Part shown: piece by piece, positions 1 through 7,526 of the stretch | How the letters are laid out: every line of letters starts with the position of its first letter | How positions within the stretch are numbered: position 1 is the first letter of the stretch | Source of the DNA: Rhizobiaceae bacterium | GTDB taxonomy: Bacteria > Pseudomonadota > Alphaproteobacteria > Rhizobiales > Rhizobiaceae | Direction of reading: 5' to 3' | DNA: 64,000 nt | NCBI GenBank assembly: GCA_025698895.1 | Contig: JAILWO010000002.1 | Location: 434,001-498,000, forward strand | Notes under the pieces: model-generated | Told to the model about the DNA's origin: nothing | Databases searched by the model: none | What the model saw: the letters and a program-made list of their open reading frames with translations, nothing else | Position numbers and translations under genes: made by a program

Positions 1-487
1 AGCAGAGATGATTGGCGGCGTGGCCGGGCGTCGGGATCGCGCCGAGCGACCAGCCGTCGCCCTCGACGACGTCGCCTTCGCCGACGGCGATCTCCGGCAC
101 AAAATCGGTGTCGGAACTGGCGTCGAGCGGGTTGATCTCGCCGATCCTGAGCGGCCGCGCCGGGCGGTGCGGCCCTTCGCCGACCAGCACCGCGCCCGTC
201 GCCTCCTTCAGCCGTGCGGCGAGCGGCGAATGATCGCGATGGGTATGGCTGACCAGGATATGGCTGACCGGCCGTCCGCCGATGGCGGCCAGAAGCGCGG
301 CCAGATGCCGGTCGTCCTCCGGGCCGGGGTCGATCACCGCCAGCGTGTCGCGGCCGACGATATAGCTGTTGGTGCCGTGGAAGGTGAACGGGCCGGGGTT
401 CTCGACGGTCAGCCGGCGCACGCCGGGCGTGACTTCGATCGCCTCGCCATAGGCCGGCTCGAAATGCGTGTCGAATTCGATGGACAT
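1..487 (-). CDS. MBL-fold metallo-hydrolase (3' end outside window)
   Basis: About 162 codons of a metallo-beta-lactamase-fold hydrolase read on the minus strand from ATG at 487 and run off the left edge. The zinc signature HTHRDH is visible at about residue 80, after a typical N-terminal part with FHGTNSYIVG and VIDPGPEDD. A TPGHAANHLC segment, the third zinc-ligand region, lies just before the cut. Family members hydrolyse thioesters, lactones or phosphodiesters, and the exact substrate cannot be read here. The overall look is of the LACTB2-like MBL proteins common in rhizobia. It is divergent from bioY, with about 130 bp between the starts. Confidence 0.88.
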   Translation of the reverse strand, partial: MSIEFDTHFEPAYGEAIEVTPGVRRLTVENPGPFTFHGTNSYIVGRDTLAVIDPGPEDDRHLAALLAAIGGRPVSHILVSHTHRDHSPLAARLKEATGAVLVGEGPHRPARPLRIGEINPLDASSDTDFVPEIAVGEGDVVEGDGWSLGAIPTPGHAANHLC

Positions 488-618
488 TGGCCTGTGCAAA
501 GCGGGATGGCGGGCCGCGCGGCCCGAAACGTGTTGCCGCTTACCATGGAAGCCAATATACGGGAACCCGTCCGGGGCAGCGCCCCGTCCTCGAAAAGCCG
601 ACCCGGAGGTCCGTGTCC

Positions 619-1212
619 ATGTCCGCAGCCGCAGCCGCCCGCCCGCTCGTTTCCGCCGCCCTGCCCGAATCGGGCCCGGCGCGCCTCGCCGTGCAGATGC
701 TGCTGGTGGTCGGCGGCACGATCCTGCTCACGCTCGCCTCCAAGACCAAGGTGGTGCTGGGTCCGGTCGACCTCAATCTCGGCACGCTCGCCGTGCTCCT
801 GATCGCGTCGACCTTCGGCTTCAGGCTCGCGATGGCCACGATCCTGCTCTACATGGCCGAGGGTGCGGCCGGCCTGCCGGTCTTCCAGAGCACGCCCGAA
901 AAGGGCATCGGCCTCGCCTACATGATGGGCACGACCGGCGGCTATCTGGTCGGCTATGTCGTGGCCGCCGCACTCGTCGGCTGGGCTGCCGACCGCGGCT
1001 GGGACCGCAGCCCGTTCAGGCTTTTCCCGGTCATGCTGGCCGGCGCGGCGATCATCCTGGCGCTGGGCTACGCCTGGCTGTCGACGCTGATCGGGGCCGA
1101 CAAGGCATGGCAGTTCGGCGTGGCGCCCTTCATCGTGCCGGACCTGGTCAAGGTCGCGCTGGCCTCGGCGATCGTGCCGGCGGTCTGGTCGCTGTTGCGC
1201 CTTCGCGGCTGA
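619..1212 (+). CDS. bioY: Biotin transporter BioY (S component)
   Basis: This 197-residue, very hydrophobic protein is the substrate-binding membrane (S) component of an ECF-type biotin transporter. Characteristic BioY stretches are present: LGPVDLNLGTLAVLL, the AEGAAGLPVFQ segment near residue 75, and LAYMMGTTGGYLVGY. About six membrane helices can be drawn. ATG 619 is chosen because GGAGG lies about ten bases upstream; an in-frame extension back to 487 has no such site and would add non-hydrophobic sequence. No bioM or bioN lies next to it; solitary BioY proteins are known to transport biotin in several bacteria. A strong terminator follows. Confidence 0.93.
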   Translation: MSAAAAARPLVSAALPESGPARLAVQMLLVVGGTILLTLASKTKVVLGPVDLNLGTLAVLLIASTFGFRLAMATILLYMAEGAAGLPVFQSTPEKGIGLAYMMGTTGGYLVGYVVAAALVGWAADRGWDRSPFRLFPVMLAGAAIILALGYAWLSTLIGADKAWQFGVAPFIVPDLVKVALASAIVPAVWSLLRLRG

Positions 1213-1242
1213 CGGGGCGGCGTCCAGCCGTGATCTGTTGTG

Positions 1243-1268
1243 AAGGCCGGCCGCCTGGCCGGCCTTTT
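1243..1268 (+). terminator. Rho-independent terminator after bioY
   Basis: A perfect 10-bp stem (AAGGCCGGCC / GGCCGGCCTT) with a 4-base loop is followed by a short T run. It begins 30 bases after the bioY stop codon. Confidence 0.85.
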
Positions 1269-1438
1269 CCGTTCGGCGGGTCGCGATAACACTTCATGTC
1301 GCGCCGTCGGACGAAATTGCGCCGTTCGTGTCGCAAACACTTGGAAAATGACCGCAAACGTCCGATAAGCTCCGCTTCACAATTCGCTGAACCATGCGCG
1401 GACGGGGCCTCGCGCATGGCCGGGCCCGGAGACCGTTT

Positions 1439-2827
1439 GTGAACTTCCATCGTGGCAGCGCCCCACTGCATTCCATTTCCGATGCCGGTTCACCCGGCAC
1501 GGGCGGAGAAGGGCCCGAAACGGGCGACGCCGGGCGCGCCGCTGAGCGGGACGCGACCTTGCGGGGCGCCGTGTCGCGCTGGTGGGCCGAGCCCTGGACG
1601 CTCCCCCGGCTCAATCGCGACTTCACCTTCATGTGCTACGCGACGCCGCCGGCGCTCGGCTCGACGGCGAGCTTCATATTCCACGGCGGCGGTCTCTTCT
1701 GCCTGTTCTCCGTGCTGACGGGACGCAGGCAGTTCGCCCGCGAGCCGCATGTCCTGTGGCTCACGGCCGCCTGCTGGGCCGTCGTCCTGGCCTATCTGGT
1801 CTCGGCGGTCGTCAACGGCCTGCCCGAGGGCGGCGCGTGGAAGATGGTCTGGTTGTGGACCTTCTTCATCTTTCCCTTCTCCTATTCGATCTGGCGCGTG
1901 GCCGACAAGGCGGCGCTGGTTCGCGCCTGCATCATGGGCGCGGCCTTGGCGAGCTACAGCGCCTTCGCCGTCGCGCTCGTCCAGTTCGCGGTGATGGACC
2001 TGCGGCCCGAAGGCGGGGCCGGAAACGCGATCGTGTTCGCGACCGTGGCCTCCCTGACGGGGCTGGTGTCGTTGGCCGGAGCGCTGCATGGCGAGGGGCG
2101 CGGCTCGGTCTTGTGCCTCGGCGCGGCCGTGGCGGCCGTCATCGCCGTGCTGTTGTCGGGAACGCGCGGCGCGCTGCCCGGCCTGGTGCTCGGCGGCGTC
2201 CTGCTGCTCTTCCTCTACCGCCACCGCTTCAATGCCAATTTCAGGCGAAGCGGCGCCCTGGCGGCCGGCGGCGCGGTGCTCGTCGCGCTGGTTTTCGCGG
2301 TCGCTATGGCGCCGCGTTTCGCCGAGGCGCTGACCGATCTCCAGGGCATCGGCCATGAGGACTATGAGACCTCGCTGGGGCTGCGCTTCATCATGCTGAT
2401 CGAGGGCGCCAAGGTGGCGCTGGAAAATCCGGTCTTCGGCTGGGGGCCGGCCTCCAGCGCCATGCTGATGGAACGGCATGTGCAGGGGCTCGTCGACATG
2501 GCGGTTTCCTACACGCATTTCCACAACGCCTTCCTGACCATCCTGGTCGAGGCGGGCATTCCGGGACTGGCCGCGCTGGTCGCGCTGGTGGTGGTTCCGC
2601 TGGTGGTGGCGTTTCGCGCGCTTCGCGCCGCGCCCGCGCCGGAGGAACGGTTCGGCGCCGTTCTGATGATGCTGGCGGTGGTCGTCGCCACGCTGGGCGG
2701 CCTGTCCTCGATCATGATCGGGCACGACATCCTCGACACGGTGTTCGTGATGTCGCTGGCGCTGGGGGCCTATCTCGCCGCCGGGCGGCCCGGGATCACG
2801 CCGCCGATCCGCGAGACCGACGCGTAG
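1439..2827 (+). CDS. O-antigen ligase / Wzy-type polymerase family membrane protein
   Basis: A polytopic membrane protein of about 462 residues with roughly ten to twelve hydrophobic segments. The Wzy_C-type signature is present: an SGTRGALPGL stretch in the middle, then a large loop with GWGPASSAMLMERH and SYTHFHNAFLTILVEAG. These match the conserved periplasmic loop of O-antigen ligases and polymerases, which join or polymerise undecaprenol-linked glycan on the outer face of the inner membrane. GTG 1439 is preferred because GGAG lies eight bases upstream; an ATG at 1394 in the same frame would add a low-complexity tail. Ligase and polymerase cannot be told apart from sequence alone. The surface-polysaccharide genes downstream fit either role. 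Confidence 0.85.
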   Translation: MNFHRGSAPLHSISDAGSPGTGGEGPETGDAGRAAERDATLRGAVSRWWAEPWTLPRLNRDFTFMCYATPPALGSTASFIFHGGGLFCLFSVLTGRRQFAREPHVLWLTAACWAVVLAYLVSAVVNGLPEGGAWKMVWLWTFFIFPFSYSIWRVADKAALVRACIMGAALASYSAFAVALVQFAVMDLRPEGGAGNAIVFATVASLTGLVSLAGALHGEGRGSVLCLGAAVAAVIAVLLSGTRGALPGLVLGGVLLLFLYRHRFNANFRRSGALAAGGAVLVALVFAVAMAPRFAEALTDLQGIGHEDYETSLGLRFIMLIEGAKVALENPVFGWGPASSAMLMERHVQGLVDMAVSYTHFHNAFLTILVEAGIPGLAALVALVVVPLVVAFRALRAAPAPEERFGAVLMMLAVVVATLGGLSSIMIGHDILDTVFVMSLALGAYLAAGRPGITPPIRETDA

Positions 2828-3282
2828 AGTATCCGTGTTGGCCGGGAAGGCCCTTCCCCCGAACGGGGGAGGCGGAGCCAGGATCGCGCATGCTACGGCT
2901 TCTCCGCCCGGCCACCGGGCCGGGTAAGGAGACCGGGATGCCTCGATCTGCACTTGCCGCCGGTACGACGACGTCCCGTCCGGCGCGAAGGGCGGGGGCA
3001 CTTGCGGCGGTCTCGGGCCCGGAAGGCACCTGCGGGCGTCTTCGGGGCCCGCACGGGCGGGCGGGATGAGACCGCCGGACAGGGCCGCGCGGCTCCGGGA
3101 CATTTCAGGCCTCCTCCCGGAGCCGACGCGGTCGCCCCGACCCGGACCGGCCGGCAAGCCGCCCTACAAAGGTTTTGCGCCGCGGGTCAGCTATGGCTAC
3201 CATGAGACCAGATCGGACGTGGTCCGTGTTCGCGCCGCCAGCACAGAGTGTGGGGCTCGTGCTGACGAAGCAGTATTGAGCC
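2828..3282. other. Intergenic region with hairpin-rich repeat; possible 43-residue ORF
   Basis: No convincing gene lies here. A CCCCC-GAAC-GGGGG hairpin sits at about 2853-2867, and the same core recurs at about 37282-37296. A second dyad (GGCGGAG / CTCCGCC) lies at 2870-2909, so the left part looks like a degenerate palindromic repeat. An ORF of 43 codons (2938-3069) starts at ATG behind AAGGAG, but its Arg/Gly-rich product resembles nothing I know. No clear promoter for the downstream kinase was recognised. Confidence 0.4.
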
Positions 3283-5373
3283 ATGGGCGCGATGGCTGAG
3301 GGGGCGGGCATCGGACGGATCACCGTTCGAGGGGCCAAAACGGGGGAGACGTCAGGCTTGTTCGGCGCGAAGGCGGCAAGGGCCGCCGTCATGTGCCTCC
3401 TGCTCGCGGCCGTGGCGGCGTTTCTCGCCGTTTATGACCCGCATGACCCGCCCGAGGGCGCGGTGCGCCTCGACCGTGTGGAGGAGGTCACTTTCGTGGC
3501 CGAGGACACGGGCGCGGTCGTGGCGCGGATGGATGACGTCACGCTGCCGCAGGACTGGCGCATCGACGTTCCGGTGTCCGATGAGGCGCCGCTGGGCCTG
3601 GTGGAGGGCCACTACCGGCTCGCGTTCCGCCCGCCCGGCGATATGACCGAACCGCTCGCGCTCCTGATCCCGCGCGTGGCGCGCACGGTCGCCGTCTCGC
3701 TCAACGGCGTTCCCTTCTTCGACCAGAACGACCTTTCGGCCGATACGCGCTGGGCCTGGTACGACCCGACGCTCGTGCCGGTGCCGAAAGGGCTGCTGGC
3801 GCCGGACGAGAACCGTCTCGATATCGTGGTCTTCGGCAGTTTCCGCAGCACGGCCGGCCTGTCGCGCCTGATCCTGGGCGAACGGAAGGCCGTCGAGAGG
3901 CTCTACCGGCGGCTGTCCTTCCTGCAGAAGCCGCTGCCCATCTTCGCCAATCTCGCCAGCCTGGTCATGGCCGTGCCGCTGTTTCTCATCTGGCTGCACG
4001 GGCGCGGGGCAAGGGGCGGCCCCTTCGGTGCCTATGGCATCCTGGCCGCGGCGGTGGCGATCTATTCGGTGCGCTCAATGCATGTCTATGTGGGGGAGGC
4101 GCCCTTGCCGATGTCGGTCTGGCTGCCGCTCGTCAGCGCCAGCCTCGGCTGGGCGGCGTCGCTCTTTTCCGTGTTCCTGCTGCGCTTCGTGAACGCCAGC
4201 TCGCCCGTCGTGGAGCGGGGGATCGCGATCTTCATCGTGGCGGGCACGGCGCTGCAGTTCGGCTTTCCCGACGGGCCGTTCATGCAGGCGCGGACGCTGT
4301 ACTGGTACGTGCCGGTCATGCTGCTCGGCACAAGCTGCGTGGCCGTCTTCTGCTACAGGACGCTGGTCGAGCCCGACCGCGACCGCGTGGTGGTGGCGCT
4401 TTCGCTGCTGCTTTTGGTTCCCGCTCCGGTGCACGATCTCCTGTGGCTGCGGGGCTTCCTGCCCTTCGGGTCGCTGCTGTGGCTGCCGCTCGTGGTTCCC
4501 GCCGTGCTGCTGGCGGTCTCGACGGTCAGCGCCAACCGCTTCGCGCGGGACTGGGTGGCCGCCGACGCGCTGAACCGCAACCTGACGCGGCGGGTCCGGG
4601 AAGCGGAGGAGGAAATCCGCAGCTCCTACGAGGCGCGGCTGGAAGCCGAGCGGCGCGAGGCGACCGCCGAGGAGCGTTCCAGTCTGATCGAGGACCTGCA
4701 TGACGGGGTCGGCAACCGCCTGTCCATTCTCCTGGCGACGTTGCAGACGAGGACCATTCCCAAGGCGCAGAGCATTCGCAGCCTTCGCGAAAGCCTCAAC
4801 GACCTGCGCATGGTCATCACGGCGCGCGACACCGGCACGCTGGGCGACGGGCTCGGCGAACTGTCCGCCCTGCAATCGGGCCTGCTGGAGACGGGCGGCA
4901 TCGAACTCGTGACGGAGATCGAGCCGCGCGCTGCGGCCCTGCGGCTGGGGCCGCGGCGCCTGCTCAACCTGCTGCGGATCGCCCAGGAGGCGATCTCCAA
5001 CGCGGCCAGGCACGGTGCGGCCGGCACGATCGGCCTGACCTGCCGCCTGCGCGACGGGGATCGCCTGGTGATCGAGGTCCAAGACGACGGCGGCAAGGAG
5101 AAAGGCGCGGCCGGCGACGCCGCACTCTCCAGCGGGCGCGGCCTGTCCACCATGCGCTCGCGCGCGCTGCGCCTCGGCGGCGAACTTGCCGTGGAACCGT
5201 CCCGCGACGGCTGGCGCGTGCGCCTCGATATTCCGGTGCGCGACATGGACGAGCGGCCCGCCGCATCGTCGCGCCACGGACCGGCGTCCACGACGTCGAC
5301 GGGGCGCGACCGGTCCCAGCCGGAGGCCGCGCCGGCCGCGTTGCGCAGCGGAGGGAGCGGCCTTGGCCTATAG
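3283..5373 (+). CDS. 7TM-DISM-like sensor histidine kinase (NarL-partner type)
   Basis: A membrane-bound sensor kinase of 696 residues. One N-terminal helix (about 27-44) is followed by a periplasmic beta-rich domain to about residue 205. Six or seven helices follow (about 215-415), then a coiled coil rich in Glu and Arg. The dimerisation and phosphoacceptor motif LIEDLHDGVGNRLS puts the histidine at residue 473, the HisKA_3 style that pairs with LuxR/NarL regulators. The HATPase part shows an N-box (AQEAISNAARHG) and a G-box (GRGLSTMRSRA). The layout resembles 7TMR-DISM kinases, which sense extracellular carbohydrate-like ligands; that assignment is from topology only. The gene overlaps the response regulator by 11 bases. 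Confidence 0.87.
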   Translation: MGAMAEGAGIGRITVRGAKTGETSGLFGAKAARAAVMCLLLAAVAAFLAVYDPHDPPEGAVRLDRVEEVTFVAEDTGAVVARMDDVTLPQDWRIDVPVSDEAPLGLVEGHYRLAFRPPGDMTEPLALLIPRVARTVAVSLNGVPFFDQNDLSADTRWAWYDPTLVPVPKGLLAPDENRLDIVVFGSFRSTAGLSRLILGERKAVERLYRRLSFLQKPLPIFANLASLVMAVPLFLIWLHGRGARGGPFGAYGILAAAVAIYSVRSMHVYVGEAPLPMSVWLPLVSASLGWAASLFSVFLLRFVNASSPVVERGIAIFIVAGTALQFGFPDGPFMQARTLYWYVPVMLLGTSCVAVFCYRTLVEPDRDRVVVALSLLLLVPAPVHDLLWLRGFLPFGSLLWLPLVVPAVLLAVSTVSANRFARDWVAADALNRNLTRRVREAEEEIRSSYEARLEAERREATAEERSSLIEDLHDGVGNRLSILLATLQTRTIPKAQSIRSLRESLNDLRMVITARDTGTLGDGLGELSALQSGLLETGGIELVTEIEPRAAALRLGPRRLLNLLRIAQEAISNAARHGAAGTIGLTCRLRDGDRLVIEVQDDGGKEKGAAGDAALSSGRGLSTMRSRALRLGGELAVEPSRDGWRVRLDIPVRDMDERPAASSRHGPASTTSTGRDRSQPEAAPAALRSGGSGLGL

Positions 5374-6007
5374 GGTTCTGATCGTCGAGGACGAGGACGA
5401 ATGGCGGTCGATCTTCACCCGGCTGATCGAGGATTCGGAGGATTTCGAGGTCGCCCATGTGGCCGGCAGCGCCGCCGAGGGCCGCAAGGCTATCACCGAG
5501 CAGCGTTTCGAGGGCGCGTTGATCGACATCGGCCTGGGCGACGGTTCGGGTGTCGATCTGGTTGCGCTGCTGGCCGGGCGGCGACCGGGGGCGGAAGCGC
5601 TGGTCTGCACCGTGTTCGAGGACGAGGTGAATGTGCTGAACGCCATCCGGGCGGGCGCGCGCGGCTATGTGCTGAAGCAGAACGCCGCCGAGGACCTGAT
5701 CGGGCTGCTTCGCCAGATGCGCGACGGCGGCGCGCCGCTGAGCCCCCGCATCGCGCGCCACATCCTCGCCCAGATCGCAAGCCCGGCCGACGAGACGCCG
5801 GAGGAAGAATCGACCGACGGCCTCACCAGGCGCGAACTCGACGTGCTGGCCAAGGTTGCGGGCGGCCTGACGGTGAAGCAGACGGCAAGGCAATTGCAGG
5901 TCGCCGAATCGACCGTGCGCACGCATGTCAAAAGCATCTATTCGAAGCTCGGCGTGAACAACCGCGCCGGCGTGGTCCGGGAAGCGGCGCGCCGGCGGCT
6001 GGTCTAA
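5363..6007 (+). CDS. LuxR/NarL-family response regulator
   Basis: A 214-residue response regulator. The receiver domain has the acidic pocket EDED at 9-12, the phospho-acceptor Asp55 in LIDIGLGD, Thr83 and Lys105. It is followed by a GerE-type helix-turn-helix (about 149-214: LTRRELDVLAKVAGG, VAESTVRTHVKSIYSKLGV). The start is a TTG at 5363, six bases after GGAGGGAG and inside the end of the kinase gene, so the pair is translationally coupled. There is no in-frame ATG near the start of the domain. It is the left boundary gene of the accessory block: pieces of its 3' half recur at 7319, 9661 and 13833. Target genes are unknown; polysaccharide genes are a reasonable guess. Confidence 0.92.
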   Translation: MAYRVLIVEDEDEWRSIFTRLIEDSEDFEVAHVAGSAAEGRKAITEQRFEGALIDIGLGDGSGVDLVALLAGRRPGAEALVCTVFEDEVNVLNAIRAGARGYVLKQNAAEDLIGLLRQMRDGGAPLSPRIARHILAQIASPADETPEEESTDGLTRRELDVLAKVAGGLTVKQTARQLQVAESTVRTHVKSIYSKLGVNNRAGVVREAARRRLV

Positions 6008-6321
6008 GGGCCATCGGATCCTATCGGCTCATGGCGAGCCCTGAACTGGAATCCGGCGATATGAAAGCGGCTAGTCGGCAAGCGACGCCTACCCGGTCGT
6101 GGTGGCTTGCTTCTCCTGTCATCGAAAGCGGGCATTGAGAACTGTCGGAGAAGCAGGCATGCAGTATGCGGGGGGCTTGTTGACCAGCGGCGCCGTCCTC
6201 TGTTGGAACGAAGTTACCAACAGCAGCCTGCCGTGACGACCTCGTTCACGCCCAAAGGACACGCCGCGCCGCCGGCGCCGCAGACATCCGGTTGCATTCT
6301 TCTATCGGCGTGGGCATGGGA
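6008..6321. other. Intergenic region after the response regulator
   Basis: No gene is evident in these 314 bases. The first 70 or so (to about 6076) are repeated, with substitutions, at 7340-7409, so they are part of the fossil response-regulator 3' flank. A short dyad (GTTGGAAC / GTTACCAAC) is seen at about 6202-6222. Confidence 0.5.
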
Positions 6322-6768
6322 TCAGCCCTGCGACGGCCTCCAGTCAGCCGATGGAATGACGTTGACCATCCACGGGACATCGAACCTGTCGACCAGAGAG
6401 CCGAAGCCGGGAGACCAGAAGGTCTCGCCGAAGGGCATGACAGCTTTGCCACCTTCTGACAGTTGATCAAACCAGCGTTGGGCTTCGGCCTTGTCATCGG
6501 TATGGAGGGTAACGTCGAAGCCATTTTTGGGTTTGTCGATGTTGGGTGCCCATCCGGTGTCCATGTCGGCGCCCATCAGCGCCTGGTCCCCCACATCGAG
6601 CCAGCAGTGCATCAGCCAAGTTTTGTACTTCTCATCGGTAATCGGCATGCCGGGAGGCGCATCGCCATAGGGCATGGCGGCGGTGATCTTTCCGCCCAGG
6701 ACCTTGGCGTAGAACTCGAATGCCTCGCGGCACTGGCCCTGGAAGCTCAGGCTGGTCACGATCTTCAC
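6322..6768 (-). CDS. VOC-superfamily PhnB-like protein
   Basis: A 148-residue protein of the glyoxalase/VOC superfamily in the PhnB-like group, recognised from SLSFQGQCREAFEFYAKVLGG at the N-terminus, MPYGDAPPG, and GFDVTLHTDDKAEAQRWFDQL. Such proteins are small metal-binding betaalphabetabetabeta enzymes or binding proteins; no specific reaction can be assigned. The GTG at 6768 is preferred because GGGAGAC lies five bases before it. A longer frame opening at 6810 would overlap the operator palindrome. It is divergent from a MarR-type regulator that probably controls it. This is cargo unit 1 of the accessory block. Confidence 0.85.
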   Translation of the reverse strand: MKIVTSLSFQGQCREAFEFYAKVLGGKITAAMPYGDAPPGMPITDEKYKTWLMHCWLDVGDQALMGADMDTGWAPNIDKPKNGFDVTLHTDDKAEAQRWFDQLSEGGKAVMPFGETFWSPGFGSLVDRFDVPWMVNVIPSADWRPSQG

Positions 6769-6811
6769 GGTCGTCTCCCTTTTGATTGGCCGTCGATTGC
6801 CTTGCCTCATC

Positions 6812-6829
6812 TACGTTGATATCAACGTA
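6812..6829. promoter_or_regulatory. Perfect 18-bp palindrome, likely MarR operator
   Basis: TACGTTGATATCAACGTA is a perfect inverted repeat between the divergent VOC-protein and MarR genes. Its size and place are typical for autoregulated MarR-family operators. Binding itself is inferred. Confidence 0.75.
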
Positions 6830-6841
6830 AGAAGTTCATGG

Positions 6842-7339
6842 ATGTCAACCTTTCAGATGCACGCTCCTGCCAACCTTGCCTTCGAAACCACCCTCCTGGT
6901 GCGTGACACCTGCCTGTGCCTGCATACGCAGAGGGCAGCGCGTGCGCTGGCGCGCCGTTTCGATGTCGCGTTGAAGCCCGCCGGCATAACCAGCGGGCAG
7001 TTCTCTCTCCTCATGTCGCTCAATCGGCCGAAACCACCGAACCTCGGCAGCGTGGCGGCGCTGCTGGCGATGGACAGGACGACCTTGACTGCCAATCTCA
7101 AGCCGCTGGAGCGTCGTGGCCTTATCGAGACGGCGCCCGATCCGACGGACAGGCGTGCCCGACTGCTGCGGCTGACGCCGGCCGGTCGGGAGGTTCTGGC
7201 CGAGGCGGTGCCGATCTGGCGGCATCTCCATGCGGCGATCGAAATGGCGCTGTCCAACCCGGATCATCTGCGCTCCGAATTGAACCTTCTTTCGAGATCT
7301 GGCCGTCCTGACGGCGTCGCGCGCCGGCGGCTGGTCTAA
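6842..7339 (+). CDS. MarR-family transcriptional regulator with recombinant C-terminus
   Basis: A MarR-type winged-helix repressor of about 165 residues. The DNA-binding region is clear: ITSGQFSLLMSLNR, VAALLAMDRTTLTANLKPLE, then the wing DPTDRRARLLRLTPAG. ATG 6842 follows the palindrome directly; ATG 6857 and ATG 6782 are alternatives. The last seven codons (ARRRLV and stop) are identical to the end of the response regulator, because a copy of that gene's 3' end begins at about 7319 and is joined in frame. The native MarR C-terminus probably ended near LRSELNLLS. It likely controls the divergent VOC gene. Function after the join is plausible because the DNA-binding core is intact. Confidence 0.85.
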   Translation: MSTFQMHAPANLAFETTLLVRDTCLCLHTQRAARALARRFDVALKPAGITSGQFSLLMSLNRPKPPNLGSVAALLAMDRTTLTANLKPLERRGLIETAPDPTDRRARLLRLTPAGREVLAEAVPIWRHLHAAIEMALSNPDHLRSELNLLSRSGRPDGVARRRLV

Positions 7340-7409
7340 GGGCCATCGGGTCCTATCGGCTCATGGCGAGCCCTGAACGGGGCCCGGCGCGATGTGAGAG
7401 CAGCCAGTC
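7319..7409 (+). pseudogene. Fossil 3' end and flank of the response regulator gene (joint J1)
   Basis: The sequence from GCGCGCCGGCGG through the stop codon and on through GGCCATCGG.TCCTATCGG repeats 5987-6076. The match is near perfect to 7379 and then fades. It joins the end of the MarR gene directly. It marks the left side of the KAP NTPase cargo unit. Confidence 0.85.
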
Positions 7410-7526
7410 GGCGAACGACCCCTTCTGAGACGTGGAAGGCTTTCGTCTTGGCGCTTAAAAGCCGACGCTGGCGCTACCCGCCAGGTACTGAAAAGGCTGC
7501 GGAATTGATTGTAGAAGTGCAGACAG

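Noticed and set aside
1490-3157. 555-codon minus-strand frame opposite the O-antigen ligase-like gene
   Set aside because: Arg/Gln/His-rich translation without domains; the opposite strand encodes a clear polytopic membrane protein.
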